Shown here: piece after piece, positions 37,842 to 50,420 of the stretch
Layout of the letters: each line of letters opens with the position of its first letter
How positions within the stretch are numbered: the first letter of the stretch is position 1
Assembly: GCF_028372415.1 (NCBI RefSeq)
Contig: NC_092877.1
Coordinates: 247,437,010 to 247,501,009, forward strand
Length of the DNA stretch: 64,000 nt
Source of the DNA: Notamacropus eugenii
Taxonomy: Eukaryota; Chordata; Mammalia; Diprotodontia; Macropodidae
Reading direction: 5' to 3'
Program-made: the position numbers and the translations under genes
The notes under the pieces: generated by a model
Database searches by the model: none
Seen by the model: the letters and a program-made list of their open reading frames with translations, nothing else
Told to the model about the DNA's origin: nothing

Positions 37842-37915
<74 letters not shown>
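37842..37915. repeat. (TA)n microsatellite
   Basis: About 37 uninterrupted TA units. Confidence 0.98.
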
Positions 37916-37918
<3 letters not shown>

Positions 37919-37996
37919 CAATTTGTTTGTTTCAGACTCATCTTCTATGAAAAACCAGAATATACGACTTTGATTTTAGGGTGCTGCCAGGGGTTG

Positions 37997-38815
<819 letters not shown>

Positions 38816-39045
38816 AGATATATAAATATGCATATATAGATATAGAAATAGATATAGACATAGGCAAGTGTATATATAGATACACATATACACATATAAA
38901 TACACACATATGTGTATAAATGCATTTGTATATACAAACACAGACATATATATATGTATACATATATGTCTGTGTATATACACACTCACACACATGTATG
39001 CAGATATGGTCACATATATACCTGCTTATGTATGTGTATATGTAT
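38816..39045. repeat. TATAGA/CACATA/TATATG microsatellite
   Basis: Long degenerate alternating tract between the RTE and a SINE tail; gives spurious Tyr/Cys/Ile frames in both strands. Confidence 0.9.
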
Positions 39046-39262
39046 GTATTGTATTCACCCTTCATTGCCGAAGAAGACCATGTCATTAGAGAAATGATGA
39101 CATGACCTGCACTTGACTTTGTTTTGAGTGAGGGAGGCTGAGAGACCTAGTGCCCTTTAGGCCAAGGTCTTTGCAGGTACTCACTAAGGGTGAGGTTAGC
39201 CCATTCATTGAATAGGACTGTTTAAGCAGTAGCCATGACACGGCCCCTTTAATGAGGCCAAG
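39046..39262 (-). repeat. SINE with RTE-type tail, antisense
   Basis: 39056-39135 is the antisense SINE tail ('gaagaagaccatgtcattag', 'ttgactttgttttgagtgag'). The adjoining 39136-39262 ('gttagcccattcattgaata') belongs to the same or a linked retroposon whose family I cannot name. Confidence 0.7.
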
Positions 39263-39957
39263 AAAAAAAAAAAGCCATCAGGTTGGAAGGGAAACAGCAA
39301 CAGTTATTATTGATAATCACTCCAAAGCCCAAACCAGGAGGACCCAGAAAAGCCCCCAGGCAGGAGCCCACAGGCATCCCAGCTTCAGAGTGCAGCAGGC
39401 TCAAGGTATGTATAAAGCTGATAAAGGCATCTGCACTGAACTGTGATTCTGGAGATTGTGAATTGTTTTTTGTTTGGTATTTACAGGACTTTTTTTCTCC
39501 TTTGGGTTATTGAACGGTGTTATTCTATCTTTCATAATCATTACCCCATTCCTAAATACCACCTTCAAAGAGAGCTGTTTCCTTTAGGAAACATATATAT
39601 ATATTTTTTTTTATCCCAGATAACATGAAGTATTGGAACGAAATTCATCAGGAACATTTCACTACTTCTCTGTGAAGGAGATATGATCACTCTTGGCTAT
39701 GGCAGAAATGCAAAAATTATACATAATATGCAAGTGAAATCTACTGTGCAATTTTTTATATTCGCCAATATGGCTGATATTTTCAGCATTTTCTTTGTAG
39801 ACACTTAATAGTCAGGAGAAAATATTTGCAGCTTGAAATTGCCCCTAAAACTTGAGCCCATTCAATTTATTTTCCCTAATCTCTAAACTAATTTCCTGTT
39901 TCATCAATTTGCCTTATCCTCCATCCAAGCTATCATTTGTTTTATTATGTAATTGTT
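39263..39957. other. Unique sequence with a GC-richer block
   Basis: 39265-39415 is GC-richer and ends in a good splice-donor-like 'aaggtatgt'. Its open frames (39252-39446, 39283-39513) show no domain. The remainder is AT-rich. Confidence 0.4.
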
Positions 39958-40170
39958 CTGAGCAAGTATGTTGTGCACTGGATGCAGCACAGGGTTTGGA
40001 GTCAAGAATACCTGAGTTTATAAACTTCCTAGCTCTGTGATCCTAAGCAAGTCACTTAACCTTGTTTGCCTCAGTTTCCTCATCTGTAAAATGAGCTGGA
40101 GAAGGAAATGGCAAACCATTCTGGTACCTTTGTCAAGAAAGCCCCAAATGAGATCACTAAAACTTCCCTT
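39958..40170 (+). repeat. CORE-SINE with BovB/RTE-like tail, sense
   Basis: 'gatgcagcacagggtttgga', 'caagtcacttaaccttgttt', 'cctcatctgtaaaatgagct', then the tail 'ggagaaggaaatggcaaacc' and 'agccccaaatgagatcact'. Well preserved; the tail end is lost. Confidence 0.9.
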
Positions 40171-40889
40171 TCCTTCCCTTACCATCTACCTTTCTGTTTT
40201 TCATCCTCTACTTCACCTCTTCAAGTTTTATTTTCCAATTCTTCTTCTTTCAACCTTAAACCTTTTACAACCACTTTAATTTTCTTTGATCTTACTGTTC
40301 ACCTCAAAAGCATATAATACAGGGCAGGACATGGGTCAGAATAATATCTTCTGATTTACAGAATTAGCCCAAACTATTTCCAATCATCTACATGATTTTC
40401 TACTCCTATTATTTGGCTCAAGCCATTTTCAATTCTCACACTCCTACTTCTACAACCTTTTCCCGCAGAAAATGATAGATCAAATTTAAGAAGTTTAATC
40501 CTTCTTCCTTAAGATAGCACTTCAAATTCACGATAAATTCTATCATGATCCTGCTGAAGTCAGTCAAAATTAAAAAATTACTTGTTCATTTAATTGATCA
40601 TCATCTGGTATGCATTGAAACTCCTCACCATTACAGAATTAGATCCATTGCTGAATCTATGGTTATTACATCTATCCAAATGGCAATCTTGATTGACTTT
40701 TAAAATCTTCAAAATCTGGTACTTTCTTACCTTTCCAGTCCTGTTGCAACTTAATTTCATCAATAATTTGCTAACACCATTTTGTTCTAAGAAATTCTTG
40801 TGCATTTCTTTTTTTTTTTTTTATTTTGGCTTCTTGGTCATGTCCTAAAATATGTAATCATCAGTTACGTCATCATCCTTCAAGACTGT
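40171..40889. other. Unique sequence, pyrimidine-rich start
   Basis: 40165-40320 is rich in C/T. A T-run lies at 40808-40822. No gene or repeat recognised. Confidence 0.5.
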
Positions 40890-41226
40890 ATTGGCATTGG
40901 TAGGGGAACTAGGTGGTGCAGTGGATAGAGCACCAGTGCAGGAGTCAGGAGGACCTGAGTTGAAATCTCACTTTAGACACTTAACACTCATTAGTTGTGT
41001 GATATTGGGCACGTCACTTAACCCCAATTGCCTCATCTTGGGTCATCTCCAGTCATCTTGATGAATATATGGTCACTGGATTCAGATGGTTCTGGAGGAG
41101 AAGTGAGGCTAGTGACCTGCACAGCCCTCCTTCACTCAAAACAAAGTCAAGTGCAAGTCATGTTATAATTTGTCTGCAAGGCAAGTCATCATTTGGCAAC
41201 AAAGGAAAAACACATTGGCATTGGTA
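40890..41226 (+). repeat. CORE-SINE (RTE-tailed) with 13-bp target-site duplications
   Basis: Body 40903-41213: 'gtggtgcagtggatagagca' head, B-box-like 'gagttgaaatc' at 40957-40967, 'taaccccaattgcctcatc', then the RTE-type tail 'aaaacaaagtcaagtgcaag'. Flanked by exact 'attggcattggta' at 40890-40902 and 41214-41226. B-box substitution and divergence suggest an old insertion. Confidence 0.92.
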
Positions 41227-41394
41227 CTCAAGTCTTATCAGCATGTTATACCAACTACTGATGGGAAGAATTTCATTATTACAATAAAGAAGTGATCATG
41301 GATATCTTTCCCTTGAACACTGAGAGAAAAATATATAGCCTCTTCATAAATAAAAGGCACATGTAGCATCAGTTGTCGTGCATATTTATATATC

Positions 41395-41765
41395 AATTTC
41401 AAGTTTGCTAAGGTCTTTGTACATTATTCCATTTGATGGTCATAGCTACCAAGAAAGACAAAAGCTAGTGGTTTGTTTTTGTTTGTTTTAATGGTCAAAA
41501 ATTAAAAGCAAAACAGACTCAAAAACATGTGCCATAGAGAGATTAAATAGCTTGCTTAACTTCTAATGACTGATGAAGATTCACCAGATCACAGATCTAC
41601 AACTAGAAATGATCTTTCAGCCACATACAGTCTAATGCTTTCAATTTAAAGATAACAAAAAGGAATATTAAGTAGGTTAATGTGTTGGAAATCACATAAG
41701 AAATAAGCATCAGAGGCAGGGTTTTTGAGTTCAAGCCTGCTGAGTTCAAAGTATACTTGACGCCT
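41395..41765 (-). repeat. MIR-type SINE relic(s), antisense
   Basis: 41600-41765 has 'ggaaatcacataagaaataa' and 'agaggcagggtttttgagtt' in MIR order. 41395-41560 is a weaker match. Confidence 0.5.
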
Positions 41766-42319
41766 TATGAAAAATAATAATTTTAACATTAAAATAGCTT
41801 TGATATTTTGTCATTTCACAAATGAATTCAAAAGTGAAAGACTTTATTTTCTACCATGACCAACTTCACATATTAGTATTCCATAAATGTTTGCTAATTG
41901 GGTTGTACTGATTTACAAATAACTTAGAAGATATAAAGAGTACCTTTAGTGTAACCCCTGTATAAAACTTATTTTTAAAAATAGGTAATTAATTCCCAAA
42001 AGGAATTCACATTTCATGGATCCTTATCTAAATCTAAGTCACCCAAGGACACTATTATTACTTTAGTATATATCAGTATTCTTTTTTCCAGAAAGGTAGT
42101 CAATTGCTTTGCCTTGGAAGAAGAACCTCAGAATCCTGTGTACAAAATATGTGATCATGTATTCTTTCTATTTTATCTTTGAGTTTCAGGGAAAAAAAAA
42201 TTAAAAACAATTGGAAGAACTAGTCACTAGAGAAAACAATGAAACAAGGAAAAAATGTTGAAGTATATTGAACTTCAGTGAGTTTCACACAGTCTAAAAT
42301 TGATTATCTCTTGTGAGAG

Positions 42320-42320
<1 letters not shown>
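41766..42320. other. Unique AT-rich sequence
   Basis: No feature recognised. Confidence 0.5.

Positions 42321-42321
<1 letters not shown>

Positions 42322-42383
<62 letters not shown>
42322..42383. repeat. (TA)n microsatellite
   Basis: About 31 TA units, passing into TACACTTATACATAC. Confidence 0.97.
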
Positions 42384-42386
<3 letters not shown>

Positions 42387-44814
42387 TTATACATACTTAA
42401 TGATTCTTATATATACTTAATGGCTCTGATTCTGAAAATTTGTGGGGAAATTTTCATGAAATAAAATCTTTTAGATGATAGTTATATTGAATGTCAGTGT
42501 TTTGATAATTCTGATTTTATTTTGACCTAAATAGATTCATTTATCTTCTAAGAAAGTGTACAGAATAATTCAGGATTTAAATGAAGCCTTTGCAACTGTC
42601 AAATATGGGTTACCCGGTTCTCATTTTTTTTTTCTTTTAAGTAACCTTACTACATTTGTAATTCATAGTCCTTGTGCTTAACTCTATGAGACTCGGGGGG
42701 GAAAAGTCTCATTCTCACAAAAGTAGGGTAAATTTTCAACTCTCTTCTGGATGAACTTATCTTTCTTTTTGTCCCATACGTTTGCATATCTTATGTGAAC
42801 ATCCGGTTGACAATGACATTCAAAATGAACCTGTGTACATTCATTAGTATGTATGAATAGGAGGGAGGAGTTGTGGGGGAAAATTATCTGTGCTCTCAGA
42901 GTAATTGGAGAACTGTTTAAACATCAAAGAGGTAACAGTATAAAGGGACTGAGGCCTTTCAGTTCAAACTGTTGGGCAAGAAAGGCTCTAAAGTGATCTG
43001 TTAGGAAATGTTTTTTGTCATATTCAGCCAATAAAGGGAGTTCTGTTCATTAGGGCCTGCCTACATTTAGTACGTTTCATGACTTAACTATGATATGTAC
43101 TCTTCTTATAACTCAATTTATTTTGGCCTTGCTTATATGACTATTCTTCAAATTGAAAGAAAGAATTGCTCACTAAGATACTTCTATTTAAAATGCTTTT
43201 TATTGTCTCAGTTTCCACTTCCTCCTGTAATGGGCAGACACCTGAGATCTCTTGGTGAGGTTTCAAAGTGGTAAGAATGAAAAAAAAATAAAGCTGTGAT
43301 AGAAACTTGTTCCCTGGAGAGGTCAAAGAAATAAGCTGTTTTTGTATTTGAGGCACCTTGTCCTCTCCACACAACAGTAATGAATATGAGAGGAAAAGAT
43401 AAAAGTGGGAATAGATTTTGTGAGTCAGTTATGACTGAAGGACAGGATTTCATTATGGTGGTAGTATAAATTACTAGAGCAACAAACCTGCTCCCTCTCC
43501 TCTTGTTTGTTAAATGAACATGACTGTCTTTACATGAGTCACATTTTCAACATTTACCCTTCTTACTCTCCTCCTCAGTCTTCTCCACCCACTCTCAGTT
43601 TTCAGAACTCTGGTCTATTGAAAGCAATCTCTTAAAAAGAAAAAAAAAAGGTTGATTTGAGAAGTAAAAACTTGCTAAAGAACTGGTGAAGGGCTGTGAA
43701 AGGTATGAGGTTTCAGGGCGAGAGTGAAAGAGATTATGGATTCTTAGAAAAAGAGTCAGCAAATCTAAAAGAAAAAACTGGTAAGAATAAAAGTCAATGA
43801 AAGATAAATAAATAAAAATAAGCAAATGAGATTACACATACACTTCTGAAATTTATCAAGAGAACTTTAAAAATGGAGAGTAACAGAGAAAACTATATTC
43901 ATATACAAACCTAATTACTGGAAAAAATAAATAAGAGAAAAATCTATCAAAAGGACCAGTGGAAGGAATCTCAGTGCCTCAGGTGTCTATAGACAAAAAT
44001 GGAGAATATGGATACAAAACTAAAATATAAAAAAGAGATTTTAATAAATATAAGTACATTCAACAAAGTATACTAGGTCTTTGTAGAATGGAACTCATAA
44101 CTAGATGGCTACACTAGAAATTAATATGCCTTAACCAAAAAATCATTACTAAATGATGAAGACTATTGAGGGGAATAGATAGATTAATAGAATACATATT
44201 TAAATAAGAATAGGGCAAAAATGACATAGGTAGAATTAGCATATGGATGACTTTGAGAAACAAATCAGCTGAAATACTTTACCAGAGTGTCAAGATGGGA
44301 TCACGACAGTGAACTTGGAGATTCCTTCCAAATACAGGAATTCAATGTCCCCTAAAAGCATCAACTGGCAAGTAATTGGCTTTATTGATGATAATTTCAT
44401 TATTCAAAAGACAGAGAGGAAAGCATTAGAGCCGTTTATATTCAGATGAATTATAGCACTTAAGAGGAGAAGAGGGACTGGCTCCACAAGTAACAATAAC
44501 ATACCTAGGGAGAAAGAAAGCAGCATCTGGCTATGTAAAGGGAATACCATATTTATAATAGTTGAGGAGAGAAAGTTAGATAGTATGTGTATGTGTGTGT
44601 GTCTGTGTGTGAGAGAGTGTATCAGGAAACTGATGATAGGTATTTTTGGTGGGAAGGATTCCATTTTCTGAAATTAATTGTACAAAACAAATTGGCCTGA
44701 ATGGTACATGACGTTCAAATATAAAAATATATTGAAACTAATGAAATTTTCAATATGATTTTTTTATATTTAAAGCTCTTGTTTCAAATTTCTTTCTTTT
44801 CCATTTCAGGGAAA
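42384..44814. other. Mostly unique sequence; includes an unidentified 0.65-kb block
   Basis: No exon recognised. The frames 43141-43374 and 43208-43453 are overlapping phases without domains. 43905-44570 has repeat-like texture but matches no family I can name. A (TG)n run lies at 44586-44612. Confidence 0.4.
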
Positions 44815-47585
44815 AAAAACAGCATTCTGTTTTTTTTAATTTTTAATTCTAATTTCTCCTTCCTTCTGCTCCCAATGAGAAGGTAAGCAATTTTATACAG
44901 ATTAGAAATGTGTATTCATGCAAAATCTATTTCCAGATTAGCCATCTACAAAATAAATCACAAAAAATACCCACAAGAAAAATATAATTTATAAGTATGA
45001 TTTTGTCTGTGTTCAGATTCCAATTCTTTCTCTCAAGGAAAATAATATTACTCGCCATGTTAGATTATTAAGACCCTGCTAAGTCATTCAGATTCAATCG
45101 TCATTCAATGTTATTGTTGTTGTGTATTATATTATCCTGATTCTGCTTGTGCCACTTTGCATCAGTTCATAAGTCTTCCTACATTTTTTGAAAGGATCCT
45201 ACTCATCATTTGTACAGCACAATACTATACCATCACTATCATATACCACAACTTTTTCAAGCATTCCCCAATTCATGGACATCCCCTCAATTACCAATCC
45301 TTGGCCATGAGAAAATAGCTGCTATAAATATTTTTGTACAATAGCATTCTTTTTCCCTTTTTTAAAAATCTCTTTTGGGATACAGGCTTAGTAGTGGTAT
45401 TATTAGGTTATATGGTATACATCGTTTTGTACCCTTTTGAGTATAGTTCCAAATTGGTCTGGAGAATGGTTGAATCAGTTCATAATTCCACTAAAAGTAC
45501 ATTAATGCCCCATTTTCCCCACATCCTCTCCAACACTTGCCATTTTCCTTTGGTGTCCCACTGGACAATCTAATAAATATGAAGTATATTTTCATTTCAT
45601 TCCCCCAAACAATAGTGAGTCCAAACATTTTTTTAATATGGTTATAGATAGCCTTGTTTACTTCAACTGAAAACTGTTCATATATTTTGGTCATTTTTCA
45701 ATTGGGGATTGACTCTTTTATAAATTTGTTTGTTTGTTTTCCATATTGATGAGAAGTGAGGCATTTCTTAGAAAAACTTACTTCACAAATATTTTTAAGT
45801 TACTATCACTAATTACATTTCTTTTTCTTATATTTCCCATTTACTCTATTATCTCTCTCCTTTCACAACGTCCATCCTCAAAAGTTTTTCTTCTTACTAT
45901 TCTCTCTCTCAGTCTGCCCTCTATTGTATTACCCCCAATCCCTGTTCTCTTATTATCTTCTCCTCCAACTTTCCTGTGGGGAACAATGTATTTCTATCCC
46001 GAATTGAATGCATATGTTATTTCCTCTTTCAGCCAATTCTGATGAAGCAAATTTCACTCACTTATACTCCCCTCAACTTCCCTTCCACTTAAATTTTTTT
46101 CTTGCCTCTTTCAAGTGAAATTATTTACCCCATTCTACTGCTCCCTTTCCCTTTCTACCAGTACATTTCTCTCACCCCTTAATTTTGTTTTTTTTAAATA
46201 TCCATTCATAATCAGCTTACCCCTGTGACTTCTCCCTATATAAACTCCTCTAACTGCAATAAAAAGGGATATTGTTCTTATCAGTTAGAAGTACTATCTT
46301 CTCATGTAATAATATAAACAGTTTGCCATTACTAACTTATGGTTTCCCTTTCTTGTTTATCTTTTTATGATTGTCTTGAATAACACAAGATCTAGCAGCT
46401 TCTACATTAAGGGATCGAAGGGCATGGAGTAGGATATTCCAGAAATCAAAGGAACTTGGACTAAAACCAAGAATCACCTACTCAGCAAAACTGAGTATAG
46501 TACTTCAGGGGAAAAAATGGTCTTTCAATGAAATAGAGGTCTTTCAATCATTCTTGATGAAAAGACCAGATCTGAAAAGAAAATTTGACTTTCAAACACA
46601 AGAATGAAGAGAAGCATGAAAAGGTAAGCAGCAAAGAGAAGTCATAAGGGACTTACTAAAGTTGAATTGTTTACATTCCTACATGGAAAGACAATATTTG
46701 TAACTCTTGAAACTATTCAGTATCTGGGTAGTGGGTGAGATTACACACACACACATCCACACGCCCACACACACACACACATAGAGACAGAGTGGTCTTT
46801 TCATCATGAATTCTTGGATACCCAATTCTATCCTTGAAGGATTACATCCATCCATGCTGGATATGTAATTCTTGGTTGTTATCCTAGCTCTGTTGCCTTC
46901 CAAAATATATTCAAATCCCTCCAGTCATTTAATGCAGAAGCTGTTAAATCTTGTGTTATGCTGATTGTTACACCACGATACTTGAATTCTTTCTTTCTGG
47001 TTGCTTGTAATATGTTCTCCCTGACCTAGGAACTCTAGAATTTGGTGGTAATATTCCTGGAAGTTTTCATTTTGGAATCTCTTTCAGGTGGTGATCAGTG
47101 AATTATTTCCATTTTTATTTTACTCTCTCATTCTAGGATATTAGGCAAGTTTTCTTTGATAATTTAGTGAAGGATATGTCTTCTTCTTGATCATTGCTTT
47201 CAAGTAGTCCAATAATTTCTATATTTGTCAGTTGTTTCCCCAGTGAGGCTTTTCACATTGTCTTCTGGTTTTTATTCTTCTCGTTTCGTTATGTTGTTTC
47301 TTGATTTCTTATAGAGTCATTAGCTTGCATTTTCTCAGTTCTACTTTTTGAGTTGTTTTTTTTTTTCCTTAGGGATTTTATATGCCTTTTTTTTTCCATT
47401 AGGCCAATTGTGCTTTTTTAAGGAATTCATCTCCTCTTTGATTTTTTGGAACTCTTTTACCGTTTGGTAGAGTCCCAAGAATATATTTTCTTCACTATTT
47501 TTCTCTGATTCCTTTAACAACATGTTGACTCTTTTTCCTTGATTGTCTTCCATTACTTTCATTTCTCTTCCCAATTTTTCCTCTA
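44815..47585 (-). mobile_element. L1, antisense: 3' UTR, ORF2 C-terminus, spacer and ORF1 C-terminus
   Basis: T-run (antisense A-tail) near 44830, then L1 3' UTR and ORF2 C-terminus to about 45780. The sequence jumps to the pyrimidine-rich spacer (45830-46330), so most of ORF2 is deleted. ORF1 follows (46795-47585, 'gatcattgctttcaagtagt', minus-strand frame 47341-47574). It carries a foreign inverted segment at 46380-46794 and is interrupted by the HAL1 at 47604. The 5' part continues at 50421. Confidence 0.8.
46380..46794 (+). repeat. Left arm of a 415-bp inverted duplication (HAL1 internal segment)
   Basis: The reverse complement of 48456-48872 base for base by eye, except for one CA unit (8 versus 9). 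It comprises the end of HAL1 ORF1 and the start of the 3' region. It has no 5' UTR, A-tail or target duplication, so it did not arrive as a normal retrotransposition. It sits inside the older antisense L1, replacing a few tens of bases there. Confidence 0.95.
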
Positions 47586-47603
47586 CCCCTCTTACTTGAT
47601 TTT
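47586..47603. repeat. Left target-site duplication of the young HAL1
   Basis: 'cccctcttacttgatttt', identical to 50403-50420. Confidence 0.92.
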
Positions 47604-48455
47604 TTTTAGTTTTATCAATTTAATTTTCTTTGAATTTTTTAAAATTTATTTATTTAACTTTTAACATTCATTTTCACAAAATTTTGGGTTCCAAATTTTC
47701 TCCCCATTTGTCCCCTCCCCGCACCCCAAAACACCGAGCATTCGAATTGCCTCTATCACCAAACTGCTCTCTCTTTTATCATCCCTCTCTGCCCTTGTCC
47801 CCATCTTCTCTTTTGTCCGGTAGGGCAAAATAACTTTCTATACCCCTTTACCTGTATTTCTTATTTCCTAGTAGCAAGAACAGTACTCGACAGTTGTTGC
47901 TAAAACTTTGAGGTCCAACTTTTCTTCATCCCTCCCTCCCCACCCCTTCCCTTTGGAAAGCAAGCAATTCAACATAGGTCATATCTGTGTACTTTTGCAA
48001 ATGACTTCCATAACAGTCATGTTGTATAAGACTAACTATATTTTCCTCCATGCTATCCTGCCCCCCATTGCTTCTATTCTCTCCTTTGCTCCTGTCCCTA
48101 ACCATGAGTGTTGACCTCAAATTGCTCCCTCCTCCCGATGCCCTCCCTTCCATCATTGCCCCACACCCTGCTTATCCCCTTATCTCCCACTTTCCTATAT
48201 TGTAAGATAGGTTTTCATACCAAAATAAGTGTGCATTTTATTCCTTCCTTTAGTGGAATGTGATGAGAGTAAACTTCATGTTTTTCTCTCATGTCCTCTC
48301 TTTTTCCCTCTACCAAATAGTCTTTTCCTTGCCTCTTTTATGAGAGATAATTTACCCCATTCCATTTCTCCCTTTCTCCTCCCAATATATTTCTCTCTCA
48401 CTGCTTAATTTCATTTTGTTAGGATATGATCCCATCCTCTTAAATTCACTCTGTG

Positions 48456-48872
48456 CACTCTGTCTCTATGTGTGTGTGTGTGTGTGGGCGTGTGGATGTG
48501 TGTGTGTGTAATCTCACCCACTACCCAGATACTGAATAGTTTCAAGAGTTACAAATATTGTCTTTCCATGTAGGAATGTAAACAATTCAACTTTAGTAAG
48601 TCCCTTATGACTTCTCTTTGCTGCTTACCTTTTCATGCTTCTCTTCATTCTTGTGTTTGAAAGTCAAATTTTCTTTTCAGATCTGGTCTTTTCATCAAGA
48701 ATGATTGAAAGACCTCTATTTCATTGAAAGACCATTTTTTCCCCTGAAGTACTATACTCAGTTTTGCTGAGTAGGTGATTCTTGGTTTTAGTCCAAGTTC
48801 CTTTGATTTCTGGAATATCCTACTCCATGCCCTTCGATCCCTTAATGTAGAAGCTGCTAGATCTTGTGTTAT
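48456..48872 (-). repeat. Right arm (source) of the 415-bp inverted duplication
   Basis: Native internal part of the HAL1: last 75 or so ORF1 codons plus 190 bp of 3' region. Differs from the left arm only by one extra CA unit (417 versus 415 bp). Confidence 0.95.
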
Positions 48873-49734
48873 CCTGATTGTATTTCCACAGTACTTGAAT
48901 TGTTTCTTTCTAACTGCTTGCAATATTTTCTCCCTGATCAAGGAACTCTGGAATTTGGCCACAATGTTCCTAGGAGTTTCTCTTTTTGGATATCTTTCAG
49001 GAGGTGATTGGTGGATTATTTCTATATTTATTTTTCTCTCTGGTTCTAGAATCTCAGGGCAGTTTTCCTTGATAATTTCATGAAAGATGATGTCTATGCT
49101 CTTTTTTTGATCATGGCTTTCAGGTAGTCCCATAATTTTTAAATTGTCTCTCCTAGATCTATTTTCCAGGTCAGTTGTTTTTTCCAGTGAGATATTTCAC
49201 ATTATCTTCCATTTTGTCATTCTTTTGGTTTTGTTTTGTGATTTCTTGGTTTCTCATAAAATCATTAGCCTCCATCTGCTCCATTCTAATTTGGAAAGAA
49301 CTATTTTCTTCAGTGAGCTTTTCAACCTCTTTTTCCATTTGGCTAATTCTGCTTTTGAAAGCATTCTTCTCCTCATTGGCTTTTTGAACCTCTTTTGCCA
49401 ATTGAGTTAGCCTATTTTTCAAGGTGTTATTTTCTTCAGTATTTTTTTGGTTCTCCTTTAGCAAGGTGTTGACATGCTTTTCATGCTTTACTTGCATCTC
49501 TCTCATTTCTCTTCCCCGTTTTTCCTCCACCTCTCTAACTTGATTTTCAAAATCCTTTTTGAGCTCTTCCATGGCCTGAGCCCATTGGATGGGCTGGGAT
49601 ATAGAAGCCTTGACTTCTGTGTGTTTCCCTGATGGTAAGCATTGTTCTTCCTCATCAGAAAGAAAGGGAGGAAATATCTGTTCACCAAGAAAGTAACCTT
49701 CTATAGTCTTATTTTTTTCCCCTTTTCTGGGCAT
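48645..49734 (-). pseudogene. HAL1 ORF1, intact except for one frameshift
   Basis: Encodes the L1 ORF1p-type RNA-binding chaperone. Starts 'MPRKGEKNKTIEGYFLGEQ' and runs 187 codons (49734-49171) through the basic N-terminus, an acidic patch ('PFLSDEEEQCLPS') and heptad-rich coiled coil ('NNTLKNRLTQLAKEVQKANE'). An extra A in the run near 49178 shifts the frame just before 'TTDLENRSRR'. The remaining 162 codons (49133-48645) hold the RRM-like domain ('MGLPESHDQKKSIDIIFHE') and C-terminal domain ('RITQDLAASTLRDRRAWSR'), ending at the usual TGA. Total 1,090 bp, matching the 363-codon plan of the copy at 30.7 kb plus one base. A homopolymer sequencing or assembly error is an alternative to a real mutation. 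Confidence 0.9.
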
Positions 49735-49739
49735 TTTCC

Positions 49740-50402
49740 CAGCCAGTGACTTGATTTCTGAATATTCTCTTCACACCCACTTCACCTCCAGATCCACCCA
49801 GCCAGCACTTGGGGTCTGAGATTCAAATGCTGTTTCCCAGCCTCAGGGCTTTGGGCAGGGGCAGGTCTGCTAGTCAGTGTGAGATTAAGTTCAGGCGCTC
49901 AGGTCGGGGCAGGGCCACCTCCAGGGGCTCAATACCCTCAGGGGGTTTATGGGGAGACCTTCAACGATGGATCTGAGCTCCTGCCTACTCTGGGAGCCCT
50001 GGGGCACTGCTGCCTCTGCTGCTGCCTCCCTAGGGGGCCCGAGCCATGGAGACACCCTGCTCCCCTTCCAGCGAGCCAAAGAGACTCTCTCACTCACCCC
50101 TGAAGCCCGTGGGTGGAGGGACCTGTGCAGCTGCTGGAGATCCTGTCCCTGAAGCCTGCTCGGATTGGCTCCTCTCGGTGCCATGCAGCCAAGGCAGGGC
50201 TGGGCTCTGCTGGAGTTCTCGGCACTATGGACTTTTCCTTCAGTTTTTCAAGGCTCTCTGAAACAAATCTACTCTGCTCTGTTGTTCTGTGGGTTCTGCT
50301 GCTCCAGAATTTGTTGGGAGTTCTTCATTACAGGTAATTTATGATCTGTGGGTTTGGATCTAGTGTATGTGAATCTTTCTACTCCGCCATCTTGGCTCCT
50401 CC
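49740..50402 (-). promoter_or_regulatory. HAL1 5' UTR, presumed internal promoter
   Basis: The most GC- and CpG-rich stretch of the window, collinear with 30084-30750. Open frames on both strands here (49879-50337) are compositional. Promoter activity is inferred from L1 biology. Confidence 0.5.
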
Positions 50403-50420
50403 CCCCTCTTACTTGATTTT
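50403..50420. repeat. Right target-site duplication of the young HAL1
   Basis: Exact copy of 47586-47603. Confidence 0.92.

Larger units (their letters stand above)
47604..50402 (-). mobile_element. Young full-length HAL1, antisense, in an older L1
   Basis: About 2.8 kb between exact 18-bp duplications. On the minus strand: 5' end 'aggagccaagatggcggag' preceded by a G-run, GC-rich 5' UTR (50402-49740), ORF1 (49734-48645), (CA)n at 48468-48510, purine-rich 3' region, and an A-rich terminus 'aaataaataaattttaaaaa'-like. No ORF2. Perfect duplications and an ORF1 with one lesion suggest it is the youngest insertion in the window. Confidence 0.93.

Noticed and set aside
43905..44570. Endogenous retrovirus fragment
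   Set aside because: I could not identify LTR ends, a primer-binding site, a polypurine tract or any gag/pol motif, so it is left as unidentified.
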